Source: DASXYG01 sp036502625
Lineage (GTDB): Bacteria; Actinomycetota; Actinomycetes; Streptosporangiales; Streptosporangiaceae
Reading direction: 5' to 3'
NCBI GenBank assembly: GCA_036502625.1
Contig: DASXYG010000122.1
Span: forward strand, 62,001 to 126,000
Length of the DNA: 64,000 nucleotides
The notes beneath the pieces are model-generated. The model searched no databases. It worked only from the letters and a program-made list of their open reading frames with translations, and was not told the origin of the DNA. The translations under genes were made by a program, and so were the position numbers. Of the stretch, positions 49,997 through 60,733 are shown piece by piece. Within the stretch, counting starts at the first letter, position 1, and each line of letters begins with the position of its first letter.

Positions 49997-51058
49997 GTGG
50001 GCGAGGGACGGGCCTGGCACCGGCGATCGTTGCGCTGGGTCCACACGCGCCTCCCGCGCCGGCGGCTCACCCGGATCCTCGCGGCCGTCGCGGTCGTGCT
50101 GCTGGCGGCGGCGATCGTGGTGCCGTTCGGGCTGTCCGGCGGCGGCCGGTTCACCGGGACGCTGCCCAAGCCGCCCACCACCCGGCCGCTCACCCCGCTC
50201 GAGGCGGCCACACGCGGCGGCTACGCCGCGCTCGGCGACTCCTACTCCTCAGGCGAGGGCGCCTACACCGGCGCCACCGACGGCACGGAGCAGGGCGCGC
50301 AGCGCTGCCACCGCTCGCCCCTGGCGTACTACAAGGCGGTGGGCGCGGCGTTCACGTTCAAGGGCAGCGTGGCGCAGACGGCCTGCGCGGGCGCCACCGT
50401 CGCGGGCGTGCGCAACGGGCAGTACGGCCAGCCGTCGCAGCTCGCCACCCTCGGCCCGGGCACCACCCTGGTGACGCTCAGCGTGGGCGGCAACGACGCG
50501 GGGTTCTCCGGCGTCCTGACGAACTGCGTCGTGAAGGTGCCGTTCTCCGCGGGCTGCCGGGCGCAGAACTCCGCGGTCAACGCGCGGCTGCCGCGCATCA
50601 AGGCCGACGTCACGGCGCTGCTCGGCGAGATCAACCGGCGCAGCCCGGCCGCGCGGATCATCATGGTCGGCTACCCGCGGCTGTTCCCCGAGGGCCCGTC
50701 CGGCAGCGCCGCCACGATCGGCACCACCGACCAGCGGTGGCTCAACGCGATGGCCCGGCGCCTCGACGACACGCTCAAGGCCGCGGCGCGCGGCGTCGAC
50801 CAGCGGATCGACCGCAAGAGCGGCCCCGGCACCGTCGAGTTCGTCGACGCCTACACCGCGTTCGCCGGCCACGAGGTGGGCACCCCCACGCCGTACGTCA
50901 ACGGCCTCGACCTGGACATCCGCCACCTGAAGGCGCGCCCGGCGAGCTTCCACCCGAACGCCACCGGCTACCGCCGCCTCGCCGAGCTGGTGGACCAGCA
51001 GGTGCGCCGTGGCCCGGGGCGGCCGATCCACCAGTACGTCCTCAACGCGGCGCGCTAG
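49997..51058 (+). CDS. Secreted SGNH/GDSL hydrolase
   Basis: A 353-residue lipase/esterase of the SGNH family. After an Arg-rich N-terminus and a membrane segment (ILAAVAVVLLAAAIVVPFGL) come block I GDSYSSGEGA with the Ser, block III GGNDAGF and block V SFHPNATGY with the His; Cys pairs suggest disulfides. Probably acts outside the cell on esters such as polysaccharide acetates. GTG 49997 is 5 bases after GGGGAGG (49985-49991), better than GTG 49991 which overlaps it. The stop overlaps the convergent gene by 4 bases. Confidence 0.88.
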   Translation: MGEGRAWHRRSLRWVHTRLPRRRLTRILAAVAVVLLAAAIVVPFGLSGGGRFTGTLPKPPTTRPLTPLEAATRGGYAALGDSYSSGEGAYTGATDGTEQGAQRCHRSPLAYYKAVGAAFTFKGSVAQTACAGATVAGVRNGQYGQPSQLATLGPGTTLVTLSVGGNDAGFSGVLTNCVVKVPFSAGCRAQNSAVNARLPRIKADVTALLGEINRRSPAARIIMVGYPRLFPEGPSGSAATIGTTDQRWLNAMARRLDDTLKAAARGVDQRIDRKSGPGTVEFVDAYTAFAGHEVGTPTPYVNGLDLDIRHLKARPASFHPNATGYRRLAELVDQQVRRGPGRPIHQYVLNAAR

Positions 51059-52167
51059 TCCTTGGTGATCGTCTCCAGGCGGGTCAGGGCGTCGCCGAAC
51101 TGCTCGATGATGTCGTACACCACCTGCTTGGCCGGCTTGACCGCGTTCATCTGGCCGACGCACTGGCCGACGAAGTAGTTCGCCAGCTCCTGCGCGCCCG
51201 GCACGCCCGCCTCACTGGCCTGGGTGATCCGCCGCATGGCGCCCTCGGCGAGCACCATCTGCAGCGGCATGGGCAGCGTGCCGGGGGAGCCGGGGCCCTC
51301 CCATTCGGCGGTCCACGCCGACGCGAGCTGGCGCGCGGGCTTGCCCGTACGGGAGCGGGACCTGATCGTGTCGCGTGACGTGGCGGCCAGCATCTTCTCC
51401 TTCACCACCGGCGGCGTCTCCGCCTCCTCGGTGGTCAGCCACACCGAGCCGCACCACACGCCGGCGGCGCCGAGCGCCAGCGCGGCGGCCATCTGGCGGC
51501 CGGTCGCGATGCCGCCCGCGGCCAGCACGGGCAGCGGCGCGACCGCGTCCACGACCTCGGGGACGAGGACCAGCGTGGAGATCTCGCCGGTGTGGCCGCC
51601 CGCCTCGCCGCCCTGCGCGATGATCACATCCGCGCCGGCCGCGACCTGCCGCCGCGCGTGCTCGACGGTGCCGACCAGGGCCGCGACCGGGACGCCCTTC
51701 GTACGGGCGGCGGCGACCATCTCCGGCGGCGGCGGGCCGAGCGCGCTGGCGATCAGCGCGACCGGGTGCGCCAGCGACACGTCGATGAGCTCGGTGGCGC
51801 CCTCCTTGGTCACCCGCCGGCCGGATCCGCGCGCGCGGCGCGCCTGGTCCGGGGGCTCGACGCCGTAGCGCGTCAGGAGGTCGGCGAGGAACGCGCGGTG
51901 CTCGTCGGGGATGTAGGACGCGATGTCGTCCTTGCCCGCGGCGTCGGAGATCTTGCCGGGCACGAGCACGTCGACCCCGTACGGCCGCCCGCCCACCTGG
52001 TCGTCGATCCAGGCGAGCTCGTGTTCCAGCGACTCGGGCGCGTGGGCGACGGCGCCGAGCACGCCCATGCCGCCGGCGTTGGTGACCGCGGCCACCACGT
52101 CGCGGCAGTGGCTGAACGCCAGCAGCGGGAACTCGATGCCGAACATCTCGGTGATCGGGGTGCGCAC
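51055..52167 (-). CDS. Nitronate monooxygenase / 2-nitropropane dioxygenase
   Basis: A 370-residue FMN enzyme of the NPD family. The N-terminal MFGIEFPLLAFSHCRDVVAA, central IIAQGGEAGGHTGEIST and LVLVPEVV, and C-terminal AGGIATGRQMAAALALGAAGVWCGS are typical. It oxidises nitronates, or in some relatives acts as an enoyl reductase. GTG 52167 has AAGGAGA upstream. It follows the DUF35 gene by 10 bases and probably belongs to the same operon. Confidence 0.88.
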   Translation of the reverse strand: MRTPITEMFGIEFPLLAFSHCRDVVAAVTNAGGMGVLGAVAHAPESLEHELAWIDDQVGGRPYGVDVLVPGKISDAAGKDDIASYIPDEHRAFLADLLTRYGVEPPDQARRARGSGRRVTKEGATELIDVSLAHPVALIASALGPPPPEMVAAARTKGVPVAALVGTVEHARRQVAAGADVIIAQGGEAGGHTGEISTLVLVPEVVDAVAPLPVLAAGGIATGRQMAAALALGAAGVWCGSVWLTTEEAETPPVVKEKMLAATSRDTIRSRSRTGKPARQLASAWTAEWEGPGSPGTLPMPLQMVLAEGAMRRITQASEAGVPGAQELANYFVGQCVGQMNAVKPAKQVVYDIIEQFGDALTRLETITKD

Positions 52168-52177
52168 GGCAGTCTCC

Positions 52178-52567
52178 TTAGGCCGGGACGAACACGGTGA
52201 AGCTCTCGCCGTCATCAGGGTGGACGAAGCGGGCGGACAGGGGTTGCCCGGCGTGCAGGGCGGCCGGGTCGGCGTCCACGCGGGTGTGCATCCAGGGGCC
52301 CTCGGCGAGTTCCACCAAGGCGAAGACCAGCGCGGGCGCGGCGGACGCCCGGTCGTACGGCACGGCCCAGGTGACCAGCGTCGCCGTACCGGCGGCGGGG
52401 ACCCAGGCCAGGTCGGTGCCGCCGCAGTCGGGGCAGGCCGTGACCGTCGGGGCGTGCGTACGGCCGCAGCCCGCGCAGCGGCGGATCAGCAGCTCCTCGC
52501 GTGCGGCGCCGTCGAAGAACGGGGCCGACGCCTCGTCGCGGCGGATCACCGGTACGTCCGTGCTCAT
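52178..52567 (-). CDS. DUF35 OB-fold zinc-ribbon protein
   Basis: A 129-residue protein of the DUF35 family. A zinc ribbon with CAGCGRTH and ACPDCGG (two Cys pairs) is followed by an OB-fold (TLVTWAVPYDRASAAPALVFALVEL). Such proteins pair with thiolase-like enzymes; in steroid catabolism Ltp2 works with a DUF35 partner in side-chain retro-aldol cleavage. ATG 52567 overlaps the thiolase stop (ATGA), so the two are coupled. Confidence 0.88.
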   Translation of the reverse strand: MSTDVPVIRRDEASAPFFDGAAREELLIRRCAGCGRTHAPTVTACPDCGGTDLAWVPAAGTATLVTWAVPYDRASAAPALVFALVELAEGPWMHTRVDADPAALHAGQPLSARFVHPDDGESFTVFVPA

Positions 52568-53751
52568 GCCGTCGCCTCCGGGGACAGGACCAGCGTCGAA
52601 TGGTGGTCGAGGATGCCGCCGTTGCCGCTGACGAGGACGACGTCGTTGCGCGGCGCCTGCCGGTCGCCGCCGTCGCCGCGCGCCTGGACGACCGCCTCGG
52701 ACAGCGGCGTGAAGCCCCACATGTAGTAGCCCGACAGTTGGCCGCCGCCGGTGTTGACGGCCAGCCGGCCGCCCGGCCCGAGCGCCCCGTCCTCGACGAA
52801 CGCGCCGCCCTCGCCCTTCGCGCAGAAGCCGTAGTCCTCCAGGGACACGAGCACCGTGTACGTGTAGCAGTCGTACAGCTCGCAGACGTCCACGTCGTCG
52901 ACGGTGATCCCGGCCATCTTCATGGCCGCGGGCCCGGACGTCGCCGCGCCGGTGGTCAGGCCGAACCCGGAGCCGCGCGCCAGCCGGGTGCCGGGGTGGC
53001 CCTGCGCCCAGCCCCAGATGTGCACGGGCGGGCGGGCCAGGTCGCGGGCGCGCTCGGCGGAGGTGACGATCACCGCGATGCCGCCGTTGGAGACCAGGCA
53101 GCAGTCGAGCAGGTGCAGCGGCTCGGCGATCATGCGGGACGCCTGGTGGTCGGCCAGCGTGATCGGGTCGCGCATCTGGGCGTACGGGTTGCGCGCGGCC
53201 CACGCGCGCTGCGCCACGGAGATCGCGCCGAACTGCTCGCTCGTCGTGCCGTACGCCTCCATGTGCCGCCGCGCGGCCAGCGCGTACAGCGTGTTCACGC
53301 CGTAGCGCGCGCCCATGGCGGCGGTGTAGCCGGGCAGGCCGTGCCACTCGGGGACCGCGCCGCCCTTGTCGGCGCGGCGGTACACCGAGCCGGCCGAGGT
53401 GCCCTCGCGCAGCGGCGCGTCGGCGAAGACGCAGGCCACGGCGGACGCGGCGCCGCTGCGCACGGCCATCGCGGCGTAGCCGACCATCGCGCCCGCGGTC
53501 GCGCCGAAGGACTCGATCTTGGAGAGCATGCGCAGGTCGGTGAGGCCGAGCGCGGCGGCGAGGTCGATGCCGACGCCGCCGCTCATGCCGCCGCTGACCA
53601 GCAGGCCGTCGAGGTCGGCGAGCGCGAGCCCCGCGTCGTCGGCGGCCCGCCGCACGGCCTGCGCCGCGAGGCCCCGCGCGTCCGTGCCGTACACCTTGCC
53701 CAGCGCGGTCATGCCCAGGCCCGCGATGGCCGCGCCGTCGGGTTGCGGCAT
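52564..53751 (-). CDS. Thiolase-family protein (SCP-x/Ltp-type)
   Basis: A 395-residue thiolase-fold protein. The segments IAGLGMTALGKVYG, SFGATAGAMVGYAAMAVRSG, DVDVCELYDCYTYTVLVSLED and NTGGGQLSGYYMWGF are typical of the lipid-transfer/SCP-x branch. Position Cys of the classical thiolase nucleophile is not seen in the usual AC-x-S context, so a lyase or condensing role is possible. ATG 53751 has GGGAGG upstream. It is the first gene of thiolase-DUF35-nitronate monooxygenase. The metabolic substrate is unknown. Confidence 0.85.
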   Translation of the reverse strand: MPQPDGAAIAGLGMTALGKVYGTDARGLAAQAVRRAADDAGLALADLDGLLVSGGMSGGVGIDLAAALGLTDLRMLSKIESFGATAGAMVGYAAMAVRSGAASAVACVFADAPLREGTSAGSVYRRADKGGAVPEWHGLPGYTAAMGARYGVNTLYALAARRHMEAYGTTSEQFGAISVAQRAWAARNPYAQMRDPITLADHQASRMIAEPLHLLDCCLVSNGGIAVIVTSAERARDLARPPVHIWGWAQGHPGTRLARGSGFGLTTGAATSGPAAMKMAGITVDDVDVCELYDCYTYTVLVSLEDYGFCAKGEGGAFVEDGALGPGGRLAVNTGGGQLSGYYMWGFTPLSEAVVQARGDGGDRQAPRNDVVLVSGNGGILDHHSTLVLSPEATA

Positions 53752-53949
53752 GTGCCCTCCCATCCGGAATAGCCGATGCCGTCACGTTAGCCGAACGGGA
53801 TTCGGGTTGACCATGGGCGCCCGTGCGTACGGCAAACCTCCCGTGCCGGAACCGGCCGCGTACGGCACGAGTTGATCTCGATCGCTTGCCGCGCCGGGAT
53901 CTCTAGGGAACTCTGTTGCCGTAAGCGCCCCCTTCGGCGAAGGACCCGG

Positions 53950-54735
53950 ATGCCCACGATCTTGCTGACTTGGCTGATCTCCGCGGGCGCGATGGTGCTG
54001 CTCGCCGTGATCCTCGGGCTGCGCGCCCGGGGCCGCATCCTCGGCATCCTCATCGACAGCCGGGGCCGCTACAGCCTCGCGCAATTCCAGCTCGTCGTCT
54101 GGACGATCCTGCTGATCTCCCTGGTCAGCGGCGTGTTCTGGGGGCGGCTCGCGGAGGGGAGCACCGACCCGTACTCCTTCAGCGTGCCGCCCGAGCTCGT
54201 CGGCGTGCTCGGCATCTCGCTGGCCTCGACGATGATGGCCGGGGTGGTGAAGGCCAGCAAGGACGCGACGTACGGCGACTGCGTGGCCGCCTCGGACCGT
54301 GTGCGCGACCTGCCGCGGCTCTCGCAGATCTTCATGCAGGAGGAGGGCCCGCTGGCCGACCGGGTCGTGGACGTCACGAAGTTCCAGAACTTCGTGATCA
54401 CGATCGTCCTGGTCGTCGGCTACGCCGCCCTGTCGACCACCATCGTGCAGAACGCCGGCGCGGCGGCGCACGTGGTCTCGGTGCCCGGCTTCTCCGGCGC
54501 GTTCATCACGCTGCTCGGCATCAGCCACGCCGGCTACCTCGCCGGCAAGCTCCCGGTGGCCTCGGGCGGCAACCCGGCGCCCGGCCTCACGGTGGCCATC
54601 CTCGGCACCGACATCCAGCCGGAGAACCCGCGCAACCCGCCGCGCTCACTGGCCCGCACCGCGCGCCAGAACGCCCGCCGCGGGCGCCGCGAGCGCGACG
54701 GCCGCCCGGCCCACCCGATGCCCCCCGGCGCCTGA
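53950..54735 (+). CDS. Membrane protein with four predicted transmembrane segments
   Basis: A 261-residue membrane protein of unknown function. Hydrophobic segments lie near residues 3-24, 50-68, 80-98 and 145-195 (MVLLAVILGL, LVVWTILLISLVSGVF, LVGVLGISLASTMMAG, FVITIVLVVGYAALS, SGAFITLLGISHAGYLAG). The C-terminal ~50 residues are Arg/Pro-rich and probably cytoplasmic. ATG 53950 has GAAGGA upstream. It converges with a disrupted P450 gene. Confidence 0.7.
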   Translation: MPTILLTWLISAGAMVLLAVILGLRARGRILGILIDSRGRYSLAQFQLVVWTILLISLVSGVFWGRLAEGSTDPYSFSVPPELVGVLGISLASTMMAGVVKASKDATYGDCVAASDRVRDLPRLSQIFMQEEGPLADRVVDVTKFQNFVITIVLVVGYAALSTTIVQNAGAAAHVVSVPGFSGAFITLLGISHAGYLAGKLPVASGGNPAPGLTVAILGTDIQPENPRNPPRSLARTARQNARRGRRERDGRPAHPMPPGA

Positions 54736-54746
54736 CTCCGGCCGCG

Positions 54747-56091
54747 TCAGCGGCGCCGGACGGTCACGGGGATGCGGCCCGCCGGGCGGAGCGTGACGTA
54801 CGCCGTCGGCATCGGACGCGCGCCCGGGGCCAGGTCGATGCGGTGGCGGCGGGCCAGCTCGGCCAGCAGGATCGTGGCCTCCATGGTGGCGAAGCCGGCG
54901 CCGATCGCAGATGCGGCGGCCGCCGCCGAACGGGGCGAAGGCGTAGCGGTGGCGCTCGGCGCGGCCGGGCAGGAAGCGCGCCGGGTCGAAGCCCTCCGGG
55001 TTCGGCCAGACATCCGGCCGCCGGTGCAGGAGGTACGGCGGCACGGCCAGGGTGGCGCCGGCCGGCACGGGGACGCCCGCGATGGTGTCGTCCACGCGCG
55101 CCTCGCGCTCGATGGTCCACGCCGGCGGGTAGAGCCGCAGCGTCTCGTTGAGCACCGCGCGCGTCCACGTCAGCTTGTCGGCCGCGTCGGCGTCGATTAC
55201 CTCGGGCGCGGCGTCCGCCTCGTCCTCCAGCCGCCCGCGGGCCCGCGGGTAGCGGGACAGCAGCGTGGTCGCCCAGATCAGCGCGTTCGCGGTGGTCTCG
55301 TGGCCGGCGAGCAGGAACGTCGCCACCTCGTCGGCGATCTCCTCCTCCGACAGCGCGCGGCCGTCGGAGTCGCGCGCGGCGAGCAGCAGGTCGAGCATGT
55401 CGCGCGGCTCGTCGGGCGCCGGCCGGGCGCGGCGGCGGGCGACCGTGCCGCCGACCACCTCCTCCAGTGTTCGCACCGCGCGCGGCGCGCCGGGCAGCCG
55501 GGACATCACCCGCCGGGTCGCGGCCGTCGAGCCGATCGTCGGCAGGAACGACGCGACCAGCGTGGCGCGCTGCAGGGCGGCGATCGCCTGGCCGATGCGC
55601 GCGGCGTCGGCGCCGAGGTCCGTACCGAACAGCGTGCGGCCGACGATGTCCAGCGTGAGCGACTGCATCAGCGCGGCGAGGTCGGCCGTGCCGTCCAGGC
55701 GGTCGAGGCGTCCGGACATCCGCCGGGCCGCCGCGGCGAAGTGGGCGGCGAACGGTTCGAGGCGGCGGCGCGCGAAGACCGGCTGCACGAGCCGCCGGTG
55801 CCGCCGCCACAGGTCGCCCTCGCTGGTGAGCAGCCCGCTGCCGAGGAACGCGCGCAGCGGGCGGTACGTGAACGCCTTCGGGTAGTCGTCCTGGTGGGTG
55901 ACCAGCACGTGTTCGAGGTGCTCGGGGCGGCTGAGCAGGTAGAAGGCGTGGCCGGGGGAGAACGGCACGGTCAGCGCGTCGCCGTACCGCGCGGCCAGCC
56001 GTTCGTACGTGCGCAGGGGGTCGCGGGCCATCGACGCCCATACGTACGCGGCGGTGGTGCCGCGGGGGCCGGGGAGTCCGGGGTCGCTCAT
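54747..56091 (-). pseudogene. Cytochrome P450, frameshifted at the heme-binding site
   Basis: The reading frame encodes a P450 with AGHETTANALIW (I-helix), ETLRLYPPAWTIER (ExxR) and FAPFGGGRRIC (heme cysteine). Just after that Cys codon one extra base (54906) shifts the frame: the expected IGAGFATMEATILLAELARR continues only in the next frame, to the natural end at 54747. A 447-residue protein would result without the insertion. Whether this is a real pseudogene or an assembly error cannot be decided from the sequence. ATG 56091 has GGAGC upstream. Confidence 0.85.
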
Positions 56092-56228
56092 GCTCCGATT
56101 GTCAATGCTGGGCGGGCGCGGTGGGGCGGTTGAAAAGGAATTGCGGACCTGGGGCGCGCATAATGACACAAAACGCTGATCTGGACGGCCCTAACATCGG
56201 ATCGGCGGATCACGACGGAGGCGACGCC

Positions 56229-56900
56229 ATGCCCCGGACACGCGACCCTGTTCGCACCGCACCGCCCCGCGTCACCGCGGAGGTGGACGCGGCGCTGCGG
56301 CCCGCCGACACGCTGATGCTGGACGTCGGCGGCGTGCTGTTCGGCGACCCGTGGGAGACGCTGCTGCTCACGCCGGGCACCGGCCTGGCCGACCGGCTCG
56401 GCCTCGACCGGCTGGACGTCGACCGGGCCGGGACCGCCCTGTGGCCGGAGTTCTCCCGCCGCCCGCGCACGGCGGGGGAGTACTGGGACGGCCTGGCCGC
56501 GGCGCTCGGCGTGGCCGTACCCGCGCGGCTCGTCCGGGAGCTGGAGGAGACGCTGCTGCGGCCGGGCCCGGACGCCGCCGCGCTGCTCGGCCTGGCCGCG
56601 CGGCGCTACAAGCGGATCGGCGTGATCTCCGACAACACCGCGTTCTGGTACCCCTGGCAGGCCGCCGAGCTGCGCCTCGACGACGTCCTCGACCCCGACC
56701 TGGTGTTCCTGTCGTACCTGCACGGCGCGGGCAAGTCCGACCGGCCCGGCCTGTACGACGCGGCGGTCGCGCGGGTGCCGCCCGGCCGGACGCTCGTCGT
56801 GGACGACCGCGCGCACAACCTGGCGCGCGCCGCCGCGCTCGGCTTCCGCACCGTCCACTACGCGATGGGGTCCGCTCCGGTGTCGGCGCCCGGCGGCTGA
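56229..56900 (+). CDS. HAD-superfamily hydrolase
   Basis: A 223-residue haloacid dehalogenase-type hydrolase. Motif I is LMLDVGGVLFGD with Asp but Gly at the usual second acidic position, motif II IGVISDN, the Lys motif GAGKSDRPGLYD and motif IV TLVVDDRAHN. The lost second Asp of motif I is seen in dehalogenase-type HAD members. ATG 56229 has GGAGG upstream. Its 3' end overlaps the convergent membrane gene by 43 bases. Confidence 0.8.
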   Translation: MPRTRDPVRTAPPRVTAEVDAALRPADTLMLDVGGVLFGDPWETLLLTPGTGLADRLGLDRLDVDRAGTALWPEFSRRPRTAGEYWDGLAAALGVAVPARLVRELEETLLRPGPDAAALLGLAARRYKRIGVISDNTAFWYPWQAAELRLDDVLDPDLVFLSYLHGAGKSDRPGLYDAAVARVPPGRTLVVDDRAHNLARAAALGFRTVHYAMGSAPVSAPGG

Positions 56901-57532
56901 GGCCCGGCCGGCGGGCGCGGCCGCTCGGGCAGTACGTGCGCCGACAGCGGATTCAGCCGGGTGTCGCGCCAGCGGCTCCAGAAGAACCGCGCGAACGCCG
57001 TCTCGATGGCCCCGACGTACGCCAGCAGCGCCGCCGCGCCGCCGATGTGCGCGCCCGTGCCGCCGGGCACCGCGGCGGTGACGTAGAAGACGCCGAGCAG
57101 GCTCCCCAGGTAGCCGGCGCCGAGGATGAACGCGGCGGTCGCGACGTACGGGTAGTCCATGTGCGAGGACCGGGAGATCAGCGACGTCTCCCAGGTGAGC
57201 GTGCCGTCGGTGCCGATCAGCCGGTTCACCTGCGACTCGATGCGCGCCAGCCACGCGCCCGCGCGCATCGACCTGTTGTACTCGCCGAGCCAGATGAGCA
57301 GCCCCGCCTTGGCCATCTGCGGCACGAACAGCAGCGCGATCAGCCCGGCGACCGTACGGTCCACCGCGCCGGCGAGCAGCGCGGCGATGACCACGGCGAG
57401 CGCGCCGAACGTGAAGTTCATGACGGCGATGCGGTTGGCGATCGCCTGGACGCTCTCCTGCCGCAGCGACGCGTGCTCGGCGAGCAGCGCGGTCAGCGCG
57501 TGCTGCGTGGCGTCGTCGGGGGGCGCGGCCAT
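56858..57532 (-). CDS. Membrane protein, second gene of a glycosyltransferase operon
   Basis: A 224-residue protein with hydrophobic segments near 35-55, 62-80, 130-150 and 157-180 (FGALAVVIAALLAGAV, LIALLFVPQMAKAGLLIWLG, AAFILGAGYLGSLLGVFYV) and a Pro-rich C-terminal tail. The family is not recognised. The ATG 57532 comes 3 bases after the end of the glycosyltransferase, so the pair is co-translated and may act on the same glycan or lipid. Confidence 0.72.
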   Translation of the reverse strand: MAAPPDDATQHALTALLAEHASLRQESVQAIANRIAVMNFTFGALAVVIAALLAGAVDRTVAGLIALLFVPQMAKAGLLIWLGEYNRSMRAGAWLARIESQVNRLIGTDGTLTWETSLISRSSHMDYPYVATAAFILGAGYLGSLLGVFYVTAAVPGGTGAHIGGAAALLAYVGAIETAFARFFWSRWRDTRLNPLSAHVLPERPRPPAGPQPPGADTGADPIA

Positions 57533-57534
57533 GG

Positions 57535-58680
57535 TCAGCTCGCCTCGGGGAGCTCGCCGCGTGCGCGCATCGTGCAGTACGCGAGGTGGTAGCCGAGGCC
57601 CGCGTAGCCGTAGATCGTGTGGTTGTACAGCGGGCGGTACGGGTCGCGCTCCACCCGGCCCTTCCAGCGCTCGGTGAAGAACGCCGGGTCCAGCCGCCCG
57701 GCCAGCCGAAACTCCTCGGCCGCGCGGTCCCACGCGCCGCGCGACTGCTCAGCCAGGCCCAGGTTGACGTGCACGTGCGGCAGCCGCGGCGCCAGCGACA
57801 GCGCGCGGGTGAACGCGGCCACGGCGGCGTCGGTGTCGCCGGTCTCCAGCGCGACGACGCCGCGCATGTTCCACAGGTTCGGGCTGCGCGGCGCGAGCCG
57901 CAGGCCCATGTCGTACGCGGCGAGGGAGTCGGAGGCGCGGCCGAGGCAGCGCAGCACGTCGCCGCGGATCAGCCACACCTGGGCGCGGTCGGCGCCGAGC
58001 ACCACCGAACGGTCGGAGCGGTTGCGCGCCTCGCGGAACCGGCCGAGGCTGCGCAGCATCAGCGAGGCGTACGCGTCGAGGACCGGGTCGGCGCCCTCGG
58101 CGGCGAGCTGCGCGTCGATGAGCCGCAGGTACGTACGGAGCTTGGCGTCGCGTACGGCGGGCGGGCGGCAGTGGCCGAAGTGGTTCAGGATGACCGGGAC
58201 GTGCACCTCGCGTAACCCCGCGCCGGTGAGCGCGGGCGCGATCGTCTCCAGCACCCGCCGCCGGTAGCGGAGGTCGGGGCGGGCGCGGAACACCTTCAGC
58301 TCGTTCCCGGCGAAGAAGCCGCCGGTCCGCAGGAAGCTGTAGCGCACCAGGCGGACGCCGCCGACGTCCGCGGGCAGGAGGGGCAGCAGCGCGCGCAGGC
58401 GCTCGAACTCCGCCGCGGCGAGCCGCTCGTCGGCGTCGACGAACAGCACCCAGTCGGTGTCGACCTCGGCGAGCGCGGCGTTGCGGGCGGCGGAGAAGTC
58501 GCCGGTGAAGGGGCGCGCGACGAACGTGGTGGCGTGGCGGCGGGCGAACGCGTCGGTGCCGTCGGCGGATCCGGTGTCGACGATCACGACCTGGTCGCAG
58601 CGCGCGGCCAGCGGGCGGAGGCAGTCGGGGAGGAACTCCATCTCGTTCTTGACGATCATGCAAAGGGCAACCGAGGGCAT
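57535..58680 (-). CDS. Glycosyltransferase family 2 with TPR repeats
   Basis: A 381-residue protein. The N-terminal domain is a GT-A fold: ALCMIVKNEMEFLPDCL, VVIVDTGSADGTD, FTGDFSAARNAALAEV and the DXD-like WVLFVDADERL. C-terminal TPR units follow (AQVWLIRGDVLRCLGRASDSLAAYD, NLWNMRGVVALETGDTDAAVAAFTRAL). Such enzymes transfer sugars in capsule, glycolipid or protein O-glycosylation. ATG 58680 has GGAAGCG upstream. It heads a two-gene operon with a membrane protein. Confidence 0.87.
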   Translation of the reverse strand: MPSVALCMIVKNEMEFLPDCLRPLAARCDQVVIVDTGSADGTDAFARRHATTFVARPFTGDFSAARNAALAEVDTDWVLFVDADERLAAAEFERLRALLPLLPADVGGVRLVRYSFLRTGGFFAGNELKVFRARPDLRYRRRVLETIAPALTGAGLREVHVPVILNHFGHCRPPAVRDAKLRTYLRLIDAQLAAEGADPVLDAYASLMLRSLGRFREARNRSDRSVVLGADRAQVWLIRGDVLRCLGRASDSLAAYDMGLRLAPRSPNLWNMRGVVALETGDTDAAVAAFTRALSLAPRLPHVHVNLGLAEQSRGAWDRAAEEFRLAGRLDPAFFTERWKGRVERDPYRPLYNHTIYGYAGLGYHLAYCTMRARGELPEAS

Positions 58681-59044
58681 CGCGCTTCCAAATACGGCGG
58701 GGCCGGAATGAGCGACCTGATCGGCGGAGCAGTGCGGCGGGGAAAGCTTCTGACACCGGGCTGTCAGCGCATTGTCATGAGCTAGTTACGATACGTCATT
58801 TACCACGGGCTCGTGGTAAATCTTCCGCAGAATCCGTACCGTCACTTTCGGTGACGCATTTGGGTCATGTCCGTACGTCAGCGGGCGGGTTTCCGGCGGC
58901 CGGGCCGCGATTTTCCGGCGGAAGGGCCGACTCGCGCGGGTGTCAGCAGCGAAGTCGCCCGTCCGGGGGTCGGCGGCTGATATTCTGAGGGTCCGTGGAC
59001 ACGGGCGGTCACCCCGCCATTTCACCGACCACGGGAGCGCCAAT
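58681..59044. other. 364-base divergent region between the glycosyltransferase and pyrG
   Basis: No gene. ATTTACCACG-GGCT-CGTGGTAAAT (58798-58821) is a perfect 10-4-10 palindrome, and CTGACA-CCGGGC-TGTCAG (58750-58767) a second one nearer the glycosyltransferase. Between them TATCGTAACT on the minus strand could be part of the glycosyltransferase promoter. A TATTCT -10 for pyrG lies at 58981-58986, and GGCGG/CCGCC in the resulting leader can pair. Confidence 0.6.
58798..58821. promoter_or_regulatory. Perfect palindrome upstream of pyrG and the glycosyltransferase
   Basis: ATTTACCACG and CGTGGTAAAT are exact inverted copies around GGCT. The A/T-rich flanks and 24-base span suggest a repressor operator for the divergent pair. 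Confidence 0.55.

Positions 59045-60725
<1,681 letters not shown>

Positions 60726-60733
<8 letters not shown>

Noticed and set aside
54735..54750. Programmed frameshift in the P450
   Set aside because: No slippery sequence or stimulatory hairpin is evident, and the insertion hits a universally conserved heme motif.
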